A stretch of 64,000 bases of DNA from Phycisphaerales bacterium (GCA_022360095.1 JAKSDK010000714.1:1-64000); one strand, 5' to 3'; positions 29,236-38,404 are shown, counted from the first letter of the stretch. Numbers and translations: made by a program. Notes: generated by a model from the sequence alone, not told the origin.

Positions 29236-30270
29236 ATGACGTCGCTGCAGGGTAGAGACTACATCGAGACACAGGACCTAACGACGGACGAATTGAACCA
29301 CCTGCTGGAGTCGGCAAAAGACTTGAAGGCCAAGTTCCAACGTGGTGAGCCGACACCGCTGTTACCCAATCAAACCGTCTTTCTGCTTTTCTTCGACAAG
29401 AGCACGCGCACGCGAAACGCCTTTGAGGCCGGCGCAACGCAACTCGGAGCTCATGCGCATTTCCTGGACTCGAATGTTACACAGATTTCCCACGGGGAGA
29501 CGGCGAAGGACACGGGAATCATTCTGGGGTCAATGGGCCATGGCATCGCCATTCGCCATGACCTGATTCTGGATGAGGGAAACAAATTCATGCGTAACGT
29601 CGCCGACGCCACGGACGTTCCCGTCATCAACATGCAGTGCGACGTGGATCATCCGACGCAAACACTGGCCGACATCATGACGATTCGCGAAGTATTCGGG
29701 GACGATCTCCGCGGACGGAAGATCGCGGTGAGCTGGGCATACTCACCGTCCTACGCCAAGCCGCTGTCCGTGCCGCAGGGATTGATCACACTAATGACAC
29801 GGTTCGGAATGGACGTCACGTTGGCACATCCACCGGAATATCGCCTGATGGACCGATGCATGGAGGCCGCACGGGCCAATGCGAAAGCCGCGGGAACGAA
29901 ATTCGAGGTCGCGACCGACATGGAGGACGCCTTTAGAAACGCGGACATCGTGTACCCCAAGAGTTGGGGACCGTATGACCTCATGCTTCAGCGACGGGAC
30001 GCCAAAACGGAAGAGCGCATGCATCAGATCGAAGAGGAGTGTCTCAGCCTGAATTCACGCTACAAATCCTGGATCTGCGACAGCCAAAAGATGCAACTGG
30101 CCCGCACGTCCGCCATCTACATGCACTGCCTCCCCGCTGACCGGGGGGCCGAAGTGACGGATGATGTCCTCGACGGTCCACAGTCGGTCGTTTTCCAGGA
30201 AGCGGAAAACCGATTACACACGGCCAAGGCCATCATGGCGGCGACGATGCGTGAGAGGCCCTTCAAGTAG
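29236..30270 (+). CDS. ygeW: YgeW-like carbamoyltransferase
   Basis: The ATG at 29236, with AGGAG upstream, gives 344 residues. Carbamoyl-phosphate binding motifs are intact: STRTR (near residue 55), HPTQ in DHPTQTLADI, and HCLPADRG near the C-terminus. The segment AVSWAYSPSYAKPLSVPQG, followed by LMTRFGMDVTLAHPPEY, closely matches my recollection of E. coli YgeW, not ordinary ornithine carbamoyltransferase. YgeW-type enzymes belong to ureide/purine catabolic clusters, and their exact substrate is not settled. Run in the catabolic direction, the enzyme would release carbamoyl phosphate for the carbamate kinase encoded 5 bases downstream. Confidence 0.85.
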   Translation: MTSLQGRDYIETQDLTTDELNHLLESAKDLKAKFQRGEPTPLLPNQTVFLLFFDKSTRTRNAFEAGATQLGAHAHFLDSNVTQISHGETAKDTGIILGSMGHGIAIRHDLILDEGNKFMRNVADATDVPVINMQCDVDHPTQTLADIMTIREVFGDDLRGRKIAVSWAYSPSYAKPLSVPQGLITLMTRFGMDVTLAHPPEYRLMDRCMEAARANAKAAGTKFEVATDMEDAFRNADIVYPKSWGPYDLMLQRRDAKTEERMHQIEEECLSLNSRYKSWICDSQKMQLARTSAIYMHCLPADRGAEVTDDVLDGPQSVVFQEAENRLHTAKAIMAATMRERPFK

Positions 30271-30275
30271 AGCTG

Positions 30276-31226
30276 ATGATGAGAATCGTGGTTGCCATTG
30301 GTGGAAACGCGCTGGTGGGGTCGAGTGGCATCGGCGACATCCACGAGCAGTTTGCGCGCAGTCGTGTCGTGGCCAAGCCGTTGGCGGATTTGGTCGAGCA
30401 GGGATTGCAATTGACGGTCACCCACGGCAACGGACCGCAGGTCGGCTCTGTCATGCGACGCGTGGAAATTGCCTCGACCGAAGTCTATCCGATCGACCTG
30501 GGTCTGGCGGTGGCCGACACGCAGGCCGGTATGGGCTACATGATCTGTCAGACCTTGCGAAATGAGCTGCGACATCGAGGAAAAGACCGAATCAGTGTGG
30601 CCATCGTGACCACCGTGGAAGTCGATCATCACGACCCCGCATTCGAAAACCCCTCCAAGCCGATCGGTTCCTTCATGGATGAACCGACGGCCCGACGGCA
30701 TGAAAAGCAGGACGGCTGGAAAGTGATCGAAGACTCCGGGCGCGGCTATCGTCGCGTCGTGCCCTCCCCTCGGCCGCTGGGCATCATCCAGATGCCGACG
30801 ATCAAAAAACTCGTGGAAGCAGGCGACCTGGTCGTCGCGGGCGGCGGCGGCGGCATTCCCGTCGTTCTGGATGAAAATGGTGACTATCAGGGTGTGGAGG
30901 CCGTGATCGACAAAGACTTGACCAGCGCCATCATCGCGTCGGAAATCGAGGCCGACGTGCTGGCGTTAGTCACGGCTGTCGATGGCGTCTACATCAACTA
31001 TCGCCGACCCGACCAGGAGGTTCTGAGACACGTGAATGTCGCGAGGATCGAGGCCCTGATCGCCGAAAACCAATTCCCCGAAGGGTCGATGCTCCCAAAG
31101 ATCAAAGCAGCAATTCAATTCCTCAAGTCCAGAAAGAGCCCAACCGCACGAGCAGTCATCGCAGACCTGCCGTTGCTGTCAGAGGCACTGGCCGGTCAAA
31201 CGGGCACGACGATTGTTCTCGACTAA
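30276..31226 (+). CDS. arcC: Carbamate kinase
   Basis: This 316-residue protein of the amino-acid kinase fold converts carbamoyl phosphate and ADP to ATP, CO2 and ammonia. Motifs seen are IGGNALV at the N-terminus, THGNGPQVG, PSPRPLGI, the glycine loop VVAGGGGGIPV and DKDLTSAIIASEIEADVL. It starts 5 bases after the carbamoyltransferase stop, so the two genes form an operon. Two adjacent ATGs are possible starts. Together the pair gives substrate-level ATP from a ureido compound. Confidence 0.96.
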   Translation: MMRIVVAIGGNALVGSSGIGDIHEQFARSRVVAKPLADLVEQGLQLTVTHGNGPQVGSVMRRVEIASTEVYPIDLGLAVADTQAGMGYMICQTLRNELRHRGKDRISVAIVTTVEVDHHDPAFENPSKPIGSFMDEPTARRHEKQDGWKVIEDSGRGYRRVVPSPRPLGIIQMPTIKKLVEAGDLVVAGGGGGIPVVLDENGDYQGVEAVIDKDLTSAIIASEIEADVLALVTAVDGVYINYRRPDQEVLRHVNVARIEALIAENQFPEGSMLPKIKAAIQFLKSRKSPTARAVIADLPLLSEALAGQTGTTIVLD

Positions 31227-31244
31227 TCGGTGGAGGCGTCTCAA

Positions 31245-32630
31245 TCACTCTTCTGGGATCGCTTGCATTCTTGCCCAGAGATCATGAGCGACAGGGACAG
31301 CTTCGGTTCGGATCGACGCTTCGTCCACGAGAACCGGCCGTCGGTCCTTGAGAAGCCACTGACCGCCAACCAAAGCATGGCGTACACTCCGGGAGCCAAG
31401 GGCGAAAAGGAGGTGAGCCGATGCGTTTTCCCCCGTCAGAGGAGTCGCCGGAACATAGTCCGTGACCACAACGTCCGCCGCCGCTCCGGGCGAGAACGTA
31501 CCGAGACGACAGCCGAGTGTATCGCCCGCGACACGTGCTGCATGCGCCAACATGCCGACGATGCCATTCGGCAAGATCTCACGGGACGGTCCCTCCGCCT
31601 TTGATGACGGGGAGTGTGCATCGCATGCCTTAAACCACGCGTGCTTCGCCTCCGCAAACATGTCTCCGCCGATGCCGTCCGTGCCGAGTTGGACCCTCTC
31701 CATGTGTGACACGGGCGCGTAGCCGACACGGTTGTTCATGTTGGATCGAGGATTGTGGGCGAGCGCAGCGATCTGAGCAGAGATCCACCTCGCATCTTCC
31801 GGCGCCAGATGCGTGCCGTGTCCAAAAATGGAAGCGGCCCCCACAGCGCCGACTTGTTTCGTTGAACCGTCACGATTCGCCGCGAGGAGACCACAGGCTT
31901 CTAGACGCGGGATCAATGGCGCTCCGTAGGTTTCTCGACAAATGGCATCATCGCAGGGGTCCTCAGCCACGTGAATGTGAATGCCGGATCTGTAGTCTGC
32001 GGCGAGTTGCACACAGGCACGCAAGGATTCGTCGCCAAGCGTGAACGCAGCGTGCGCCCCAACAAGGGCGGCGAATCGGTCGTTCTTGCGTTGTCTGCAG
32101 ACATCCAAGTAGCGGCGATTTTCATGCAGGCCGGCCTCGCTTCCCGCGGGGCCGTTGCGGTCCGTCGTCTCATAGCAAAGCACGGCTCGCAAGCCAACGT
32201 CAGCGATGCCCTTTTCGAGACGGCTGAGGCTGCCTTCGATCGCATTGGGAGAAGCGTGGTGATCGATCAGTGTCGTCGTGCCGCATCGCAGCGCATCGAT
32301 CGCACCGATGCGACCACTCATCTCGATGGATTTTGCATCCAGAGCTCGATCCAATCGCCACCAGATAAACCTGAGAATCTCGTGAAAGTTCTTCGGCGTA
32401 TGGCGCGGCATCGGCATGCCGGCCGCCAACGCCGAGTACAAATGCGTATGACCGTTGACGAGACCGGGCATGACGACCGCGCCGTTGCAATCCAACGTCT
32501 CATCGTTCACCGCCGGAATTACATCCGACCCCACCGCTGAGATAACGTCCGATTCAATTCGGATGGCGCCTTGCAGAACCTCAATCGGATCAAGGTTCAA
32601 CAGAACCGCGTTGGTAAGCGTGATGGGCAT
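31245..32630 (-). CDS. SsnA-like amidohydrolase
   Basis: The ATG at 32630 follows AAAGGA and gives 461 residues. It has the amidohydrolase metal motif GHTHLYSALAAG (HxH near residue 60), HIHVAEDP with the next His ligand, FGHGTHL, and LGTDGIGGDMF carrying the metal-binding Asp. This subgroup includes SsnA, guanine deaminase and chlorohydrolase-like enzymes. SsnA is encoded with ygeW and a carbamate kinase in E. coli, which supports a purine or ureide role here. It converges on arcC with an 18-base gap. Confidence 0.8.
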   Translation of the reverse strand: MPITLTNAVLLNLDPIEVLQGAIRIESDVISAVGSDVIPAVNDETLDCNGAVVMPGLVNGHTHLYSALAAGMPMPRHTPKNFHEILRFIWWRLDRALDAKSIEMSGRIGAIDALRCGTTTLIDHHASPNAIEGSLSRLEKGIADVGLRAVLCYETTDRNGPAGSEAGLHENRRYLDVCRQRKNDRFAALVGAHAAFTLGDESLRACVQLAADYRSGIHIHVAEDPCDDAICRETYGAPLIPRLEACGLLAANRDGSTKQVGAVGAASIFGHGTHLAPEDARWISAQIAALAHNPRSNMNNRVGYAPVSHMERVQLGTDGIGGDMFAEAKHAWFKACDAHSPSSKAEGPSREILPNGIVGMLAHAARVAGDTLGCRLGTFSPGAAADVVVTDYVPATPLTGENASAHLLFALGSRSVRHALVGGQWLLKDRRPVLVDEASIRTEAVPVAHDLWARMQAIPEE

Positions 32631-32731
32631 TCGTTCATCCTTTGCCCGGCCGATGCACTCGTAATCGCCGATCATGCGTTTCTAACGAAAATCCTGATCC
32701 TACGCAATTCCACGCTTATTCGTCCTCGACA

Positions 32732-34123
32732 TTAGGAGGACTCAAAGATCTCGGATTCGATCAGTTCGACGTAGCGCCGGGCGAGATTGTCGGAGATCGC
32801 GGGACGAGGATAGGTCAAGGCGAGATTCAATTTGTCATCGAACTTGCTAAATACCGGATTCCATCCCGGAGGCGTCGGCAACGGACCCGCACCCCATAAA
32901 TTGGTGACACGCGCACCACAAAGCGTCCGGAACGGTCGTGAAATCTCTCGGAAATAGGAAAAGCCCGAGGAAAGCGTCTCAAGACCCAAAGGTAGACGCA
33001 TCAACCACTGATAGAAAAACGCCCTGGAGGACGATGCCATCCAGAGCATCGCCCACTGCATGAGCGCGGTCCGATTCTCGTGATAGGCTTTGAGTTGCCG
33101 GTCCAAGTCTTCGCAAAGGGCGCGCTTGTCTTGAATGAGATCACGCCGTCCCCAAAGTGTGGGGGTCACAAGGTAGTTGCCGGGAACCGGACGAACCGGC
33201 GAACTCGCGTTCGCTTGACCGAAGTCGGACACACTCTGAGGCATGGAGATGAAATAGGCCTCCGGCTCTATGTGAAAGTCGGCGAAAACTCGATGAATCG
33301 CCCGGAAGACACACACGGCCAAGTATCTTGCGTAAAGCCCGGCGCCGGGAGGCACGTGCTTCTCGGCCATGGCTTTGATGCGCTGCGCATCCCAACGGCG
33401 ATGAATATACCGCTGGTTCTTAAATCGCGGCTTGGTCTTGAACAACGTTTCCCCTTTAAACCGGCTGTGTTGTCTTTGAGCACGGAAACTGGACAGGAAA
33501 AGCCCCAGGCGCTTCATCAAAGACGCCCCTCGAAGAGGATATACGGTTTGATCATCCGAACTAATCTCCGGCAGACGATTCCGAGCCTCCTGTTCAATCA
33601 CATCGGAACCAAGTTCGCCAAGCCGGCTAAGTTCGGCAAGAAACCACTGAGCCCCGGCGGCATCCATCAGCAAGTGCGGCCAGCGAAGGCAGAATCGAGT
33701 CTGGTTCCACGGCAGTGCGTACTGCTCCAAAGTGATCTGAGGACCTTCAAGAAGATCCCAATCAGGTGCGTATCGCCCCTGGCAAAATCGCTCCAGGCGC
33801 GCCTCCCAGGACGACTTGTCTCGAAGATCGTGATAGACGTGTGCCTTCTGAACGGCCTTCGCCGATGCTTCTCCTTTGTTCCCGGGAATCTTCCAATAAG
33901 GCCTGCCGGTAAGGATGGAAAACCTCAGTGGCGACATCAAGACGGGGTGCCCGACAAAGGCGTGTTGCAGAATCGTGCGGATATGGTCCGGTTCGATGTG
34001 ACCGTCAACCTCCATCGTCATCAAAGCGATATTCCCGCCGTCTGCCTTTCGCTGCATCATTCGATGATGGGAAAAGAAAAAGTAGTCGCAAGGATTGAGT
34101 GGGACTCGCCGGGATTCTGACAT
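32732..34123 (-). CDS. Condensation-domain/acyltransferase-like protein
   Basis: This 463-residue protein has the shape of CoA-dependent acyltransferases and NRPS condensation domains. The catalytic HHxxxDG motif appears as PHLLMDAAG near residue 150, keeping the His and Asp. The second lobe contains YARYLAVCVFRAIH and ISMPQSVSDFG, which fit the floor of the active-site tunnel. It is free-standing, so it may transfer an acyl group from a carrier or CoA to an alcohol or amine, as papA or WS/DGAT-type proteins do. The acceptor is unknown. An ACP and adenylation enzyme lie 30 kb away, too far to link by position alone. Confidence 0.7.
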   Translation of the reverse strand: MSESRRVPLNPCDYFFFSHHRMMQRKADGGNIALMTMEVDGHIEPDHIRTILQHAFVGHPVLMSPLRFSILTGRPYWKIPGNKGEASAKAVQKAHVYHDLRDKSSWEARLERFCQGRYAPDWDLLEGPQITLEQYALPWNQTRFCLRWPHLLMDAAGAQWFLAELSRLGELGSDVIEQEARNRLPEISSDDQTVYPLRGASLMKRLGLFLSSFRAQRQHSRFKGETLFKTKPRFKNQRYIHRRWDAQRIKAMAEKHVPPGAGLYARYLAVCVFRAIHRVFADFHIEPEAYFISMPQSVSDFGQANASSPVRPVPGNYLVTPTLWGRRDLIQDKRALCEDLDRQLKAYHENRTALMQWAMLWMASSSRAFFYQWLMRLPLGLETLSSGFSYFREISRPFRTLCGARVTNLWGAGPLPTPPGWNPVFSKFDDKLNLALTYPRPAISDNLARRYVELIESEIFESS

Positions 34124-34550
34124 GAGCGTTCGATTTCTGAATTCTTGGCCGCATCAGGCCCGGCGAACATTCCTTCTGCTGCCCAGCCCATTCTTTAGCG
34201 TACAGTATTTACGGCATGGCGCACTTTGGCAAGATTTCAGTCCCGAGGCGACGCCGCGGTGAAGCTTACAACGATCTATAACGAATGTGGAGCTCGTGCC
34301 GAAATGACAACATCCCATGTGGCATTTGTAGCCTTCACCGGTCTAGGATTCGAGAAGAAGAAATGCTCGAGTTCGACATGGCTTGAGCTTTCGGCCGACG
34401 CTCGGTGCGAACGATTGAAGCCTGAAGTTCGCGTTCAAACGCGCAGACGCGCCTGCGCCTCGTTCGACGTGTTCGGTCCACGGCCTCAACCGGCCGTTCG
34501 GAAGAGGAAGGACCGACGCCGTTCGGTCCCTCCGCCCCTCATTGAGACCG

Positions 34551-34670
34551 CTACAATCCGAGACTCGTGAGCACCTCGACGATCGTTGTGCACACGTTTC
34601 CAATGAGTCCTCCCACCAACGGAAGTCCAACGAGGATCTCGCACAAGGATTGCACAAACTCACTCAACAT
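34551..34670 (-). CDS. Candidate 39-residue hydrophobic small protein
   Basis: The ATG at 34670 is preceded by GAAGGAG with 7-nt spacing, one of the best ribosome-binding sites in the window. The product starts MLSEFVQSLCEILVGL and continues with VGGLIGNVCTTIVEVLTSLGL: amphipathic to hydrophobic, with two cysteines, and long enough for one membrane helix or a surface-lying helix. A TATAAT lies about 100 bases upstream on the same strand and a GGACCGA/TCGGTCC hairpin follows the stop. No family is known to me. Confidence 0.45.
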   Translation of the reverse strand: MLSEFVQSLCEILVGLPLVGGLIGNVCTTIVEVLTSLGL

Positions 34671-34769
34671 CACGAAACTCCTTCAAAACGCGAGAGAAAC
34701 CATCGTAAGGCAGGACTCGGAGGGCTCTTGGGCCTCATTCGCCACCCCGAGCATGAATGCGGACATTTG

Positions 34770-34775
34770 ATTATA
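34770..34775 (-). promoter_or_regulatory. -10 element for the small hydrophobic ORF
   Basis: On the minus strand TATAAT is preceded by GTGTG and an A/T-rich stretch. No clear -35. The predicted transcript would have a 5' UTR of about 90 nt before the 39-residue ORF. Confidence 0.4.
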
Positions 34776-34973
34776 CACACTGTTTTTTAAAAAGACGCGG
34801 ACAGCATGCAGATGCGGCTCGTTTCACAGAGAGGCAGGGGGAATTCCACCGTCCGGTCCATCCCGCTCGTTGGTGCAAACGGAGCCTCTCCTTGCTCTAT
34901 CTGTCCCGCCCGATCTCGGACGCCGGACTCGAATGAGCCCGGCCGCTCTGATTCTCAGGCGGACGCGATGTGA

Positions 34974-34979
34974 TATAAT
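34974..34979 (+). promoter_or_regulatory. Extended -10 promoter for the TPR-esterase gene
   Basis: TGA-TATAAT forms an extended -10 about 140 bases before the ATG at 35121. The leader includes GGCCACGGCC/GGGCCG pairing near 35060-35085, and AGGAG precedes the start codon. Confidence 0.5.
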
Positions 34980-35120
34980 TGTCTGGTCGGCGAATGAGCC
35001 GACATGAAACCGTCCAGGGATCGGAAAGGCATAAATCCAAGAGCCGACTCAACAGTGAGGGCCACGGCCGCTCAGGGCCGTTCCTCGGGTTAGAGTTGAT
35101 TACTTAATGAGGAGTCCGAC

Positions 35121-36689
35121 ATGCATCCACTGAATCCATCCAAGCAAAGTGCCCTCGTTCTGACAGGGCTTATGTCAGCCCTGTTGATCGCCCTGGCGAC
35201 GACCATGGTCCGTGCCGATGACGAAGCCGATTACGATGATCTCCGCCGCAGGTTGAAAAGTGCGTACCGTAGCGCGAACTATGAAAAGGCGCTGGAAGTC
35301 GCCGAGAAAATGCACGAACAGCGCGATGATGACGTCGAAATCATGTACAACATTGCCTGCCTGAATTGCCTGCTCGGAGAAAAAGAGAAAGCATACACAT
35401 GGCTTGAAAAAACGATCGACGCAGGCTATCGGGACGCAAATTTCCTGGTCAATGATTACGACTTCAGGACAATCCGAGGCGAAGACCGTTTCCGACAACT
35501 GATTCGGAAAATGCGCCAGAGAAGCACGGTCAGTCGGGACAAAGGGAAAACAAAAAGCGACAAGAAAAACCCCGATCGAAAAAAGAGCGCCGAGAAATCG
35601 GATGATTCCGACGAAATCGACGTCCCGGACCTGCAGCCTCGCGAGCGTCGGGCAAAAATCGGCGAACTGACTCAGAAACTGATAGATGCGGCAGGCAAGG
35701 GGGATAAGGCCAAGGCGCTCAAGCTGGCCCTCGAAGCCCGCGCGCACGCGAAAATTCTCTACAACGAGTTCAAGGATCACGAACAATTCGGGCCTGGCGT
35801 CAAAGGACAATATTCACTCACCTGTTACAACTCGGCCTGCATGTACTCCTTGAGGGATGAGAAGGCCAAGGCCTTCAAATGCCTTAACAAAGCCATTGAT
35901 TTAGGCGGCTTCAACAACAACATCGCGGCCTCAATCGAAGGAGACTCCGATTTTGACAACATTCGAGATGATCCGAGATATAAGAAAGCCCTCAAGAAGG
36001 CCAAGAAAGTCCGCAGGCCAAGACCGCAGCCCCAAAGAGCTCGTGAGGAACAATCTCGGCGGAAGGAAGAAGTCGGCTTTGAGTGGAAAGTGACGTTGCC
36101 AGAGGACTATGACAAATCCAGACCGGCTCCGCTGCTCGTCGCCCTCCATCATTATCACGGCACGATGGACAAGACCGCGCAACGCTGGAAGGAAGCCGCG
36201 GACGAAATCGGGGCTGTGCTGCTGACACCTCAAGGAACGTACGAATTCGGTAACGGGTATGAATGGGGCGACGACCTCGATGTCATCGAGGAGAACGTCA
36301 TGGATGCGATCAACAAGGTCATGGACAAGCACAAGATCGATAAGGACAAGATCGTGCTGACGGGATTCAGCCAGGGCGGCTGGGCGACGTGGGCACTGGC
36401 TCTGCGAAATCCTGATGCGTTCTGTGGAATCATCCCCGTGGCAGGCAGGTTCAAATTCGAATCGGAATCTGATTTCGAAGACGAAGACTTGGCGGGTCTG
36501 AGAATTTTCGTCATGGTCGGCGAGGACGAAAGATCCCGCACTATCGACTCAAACAGGGACGCCGCACGCCGTTTCAAGAAGCTTGGAGCGAAGGTTAAAC
36601 TGAACATCTACGAGGACGTAGGGCACAGTTTCCCCGACAACGAAACGGAAGAGCAGATCAAGGCGTTGCGGTTCGTTTTGAAAAGCTGA
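35121..36689 (+). CDS. Exported TPR protein with esterase/PHB-depolymerase-like domain
   Basis: This is a 522-residue protein with a signal peptide (LMSALLIALATTMVRA). Two copies of a TPR-like module occur at about 75-130 and 232-290, each with NxAC, a helical AxxxLxxxI repeat and a D-x-D-F...R-x-x-x-L tail. A Lys/Arg-rich charged linker separates them. Residues 310-522 form an alpha/beta hydrolase with nucleophile motif GFSQGG near residue 415 and VGHSFP supplying the His, as in phospholipase/carboxylesterase and PHB depolymerase-like enzymes. I infer a periplasmic or surface esterase. The same TPR-like module occurs in the convergent symporter gene. Confidence 0.85.
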   Translation: MHPLNPSKQSALVLTGLMSALLIALATTMVRADDEADYDDLRRRLKSAYRSANYEKALEVAEKMHEQRDDDVEIMYNIACLNCLLGEKEKAYTWLEKTIDAGYRDANFLVNDYDFRTIRGEDRFRQLIRKMRQRSTVSRDKGKTKSDKKNPDRKKSAEKSDDSDEIDVPDLQPRERRAKIGELTQKLIDAAGKGDKAKALKLALEARAHAKILYNEFKDHEQFGPGVKGQYSLTCYNSACMYSLRDEKAKAFKCLNKAIDLGGFNNNIAASIEGDSDFDNIRDDPRYKKALKKAKKVRRPRPQPQRAREEQSRRKEEVGFEWKVTLPEDYDKSRPAPLLVALHHYHGTMDKTAQRWKEAADEIGAVLLTPQGTYEFGNGYEWGDDLDVIEENVMDAINKVMDKHKIDKDKIVLTGFSQGGWATWALALRNPDAFCGIIPVAGRFKFESESDFEDEDLAGLRIFVMVGEDERSRTIDSNRDAARRFKKLGAKVKLNIYEDVGHSFPDNETEEQIKALRFVLKS

Positions 36690-36720
36690 AACGCCGAGCC
36701 ACCCGATGACCAGGATTTGA

Positions 36721-36752
36721 AAAGCCCCGGGCTAGCCTGCCCGGGGTTTTTT
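36721..36752. terminator. Bidirectional terminator between convergent genes
   Basis: AAAAGCCCCGGGC and GCCCGGGGTTTTTT flank a 6-base loop, giving A- and T-runs on both sides. It serves the TPR-esterase gene (+) and the symporter gene (-). Confidence 0.9.
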
Positions 36753-36755
36753 GAC

Positions 36756-38273
36756 TTACCCCGGAGCTTCCCCACCCGAAGGTTCAAGCCGGGCAACCAC
36801 CGCACATGCAGTGGAATCGCTCCAGACGTTGACAGACGTGCGACACATGTCAAGGATTCGGTCCACCGCCAGAATCAAACCGACCGCATCCAGCGGCAGA
36901 TTCGCCGCACCGAGAACAATGACCATCATCACCGTACCCGCGTGCGGAATCCCTGCCGCCCCGATGCTGGCCAGGAGCGCGGTAAACGCAATCACCACCT
37001 GCTGACCGAAACTGAGGTCCATTCCATACGCCTGGGAAATGAACAACACGGCGACGGCTTCGTACAAGGCCGTGCCGTCCATGTTGATCGTCGCCCCCAA
37101 CGGCAGGACGAATGAACTGACGCGATTGCTCACGCCCGCCCGCTCCTCAACACTGCTCAGCGTCAGCGGCAGCGTGCCGTTGCTGCTGGCCGTGCTGAAC
37201 GCCGTCAGCAAAGCAGGAGACATGGCCTTGTAGAATTCCCACGGCGAACGTCTCGCCACCAAAAGCAGGAGCAGCGGTAGCGTGACGAGTGCATGAAAGG
37301 CAAGACCCGCAAAGACGGTGAGCATGTACCAGCCGAGCGGCCTAAAAACATCGAATCCCTTGCCCGCGGACGCGTAGAGCATGAAGCCGAAGACACCCAC
37401 CGGCGCCGTCTTGATGATGAGCATCGTCATTCGCATCATCACGTCAAACGCGCCGCTGAAGAGTTTCGACATCAGAGCGCCCGTTTCGCCGCCCACGACA
37501 ATGACAAAAGCTCCGAACAACAGCGAGAAGAAGATCACACCGAGGATGGATCGGTTCGTGGAGTCCGCCATGGACCCGAACGGGTTGGACGGAATCAGGT
37601 TGAACAACTGTTTCCAGAGCGTTTCGCCCAGTCCCTGTTTCTTGCCCTCGTCCGCGTCCTTGCGAATCTGATCGGCGGACGCCAGCAGGGCGTCATAACG
37701 AGGATCAGACTGAAGACTTTCCAAGTCACCTTCTTGTCGTATCTTCTCGACCGCCTCCTCTCTGCCCTCGCTCAGCCTGAGATATCGCTCGAGTTCCTCG
37801 AAGGCCTTGTCCGTGTGCCCGCCCAGTGCATACAGACAGCCGGTATGAAACGAAGTCCGCGCAGCTTCGCCGACGACCGATCGGCCGTGCCCCTCTTTCT
37901 GCGCGGTCGCCTGCAACAGGGTCAAGTCCGCCCCCTGGCCCGGCTTGATGATATTCACCATGACGACGCCGATCGTAATGGCGGCGATGCTGGTGGAGAG
38001 GTAGTAAACCATCGTCCGGCCGCCGAGCCGGCCCAACCCCTTGAGCTGCCCCGTGCTGATCACGCCGGAAATCAGCGAAGTCAGGATGAGGGGCACGATG
38101 ATCATGGAGAGCAAGCGAAGAAACAGATCGCCCACCCCTTTGCCATAGGCTGCGACGGTTGCGGGCCAGCTTTCATCAATGCGGCCCTGATCGGCAAAAA
38201 AACGCAACGGAAGCCCGATCGCAGCCCCCAGAACCATGCCCAGTAGAATCCAATGATGGAGCTTGAGCCGCAT
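36756..38273 (-). CDS. Dicarboxylate/amino-acid:cation symporter with inserted TPR-like module
   Basis: This 505-residue protein belongs to the DAACS (GltP/DctA) family. Its transport-core motifs are visible: SSNGTLPLT in hairpin 1, NMDGTALYEA in TM7, GIPHAG in hairpin 2 and DRILDMCRTSVNVWSD in TM8. It should import C4-dicarboxylates or acidic/neutral amino acids with Na+ or H+. Unusually, about 100 hydrophilic residues (roughly 120-220) sit between TM3 and TM4, just before the conserved NPFG. This insert contains FHTGCLYALGGHTDKAFEEL and a D-L-x-x-L-x-x-D-P-R-Y tail, like the TPR-like repeats of the neighbouring esterase. By family topology the insert is periplasmic. Confidence 0.92.
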   Translation of the reverse strand: MRLKLHHWILLGMVLGAAIGLPLRFFADQGRIDESWPATVAAYGKGVGDLFLRLLSMIIVPLILTSLISGVISTGQLKGLGRLGGRTMVYYLSTSIAAITIGVVMVNIIKPGQGADLTLLQATAQKEGHGRSVVGEAARTSFHTGCLYALGGHTDKAFEELERYLRLSEGREEAVEKIRQEGDLESLQSDPRYDALLASADQIRKDADEGKKQGLGETLWKQLFNLIPSNPFGSMADSTNRSILGVIFFSLLFGAFVIVVGGETGALMSKLFSGAFDVMMRMTMLIIKTAPVGVFGFMLYASAGKGFDVFRPLGWYMLTVFAGLAFHALVTLPLLLLLVARRSPWEFYKAMSPALLTAFSTASSNGTLPLTLSSVEERAGVSNRVSSFVLPLGATINMDGTALYEAVAVLFISQAYGMDLSFGQQVVIAFTALLASIGAAGIPHAGTVMMVIVLGAANLPLDAVGLILAVDRILDMCRTSVNVWSDSTACAVVARLEPSGGEAPG

Positions 38274-38404
38274 GGCCGAGATTCTAACCCGACGCCAAGG
38301 TTTTGCACCCCAGGCATGAGAGGACGAAATGAATGGGAGTTTCGGACACCAGAGTGACGGATGCCCTCTGATATTTCATGGATGGGAGAATGCTGCCGCG
38401 GGGC

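Larger units (their letters stand above)
34124..35120. other. One-kilobase spacer with small ORF and two promoters
   Basis: No normal-sized gene is supported in this stretch. It holds a candidate 39-residue minus-strand ORF with its own -10 element and terminator-like hairpin (near 34511-34530), and a plus-strand promoter at 34974 for the TPR-esterase gene. The rest shows no structure I can interpret. Confidence 0.5.
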
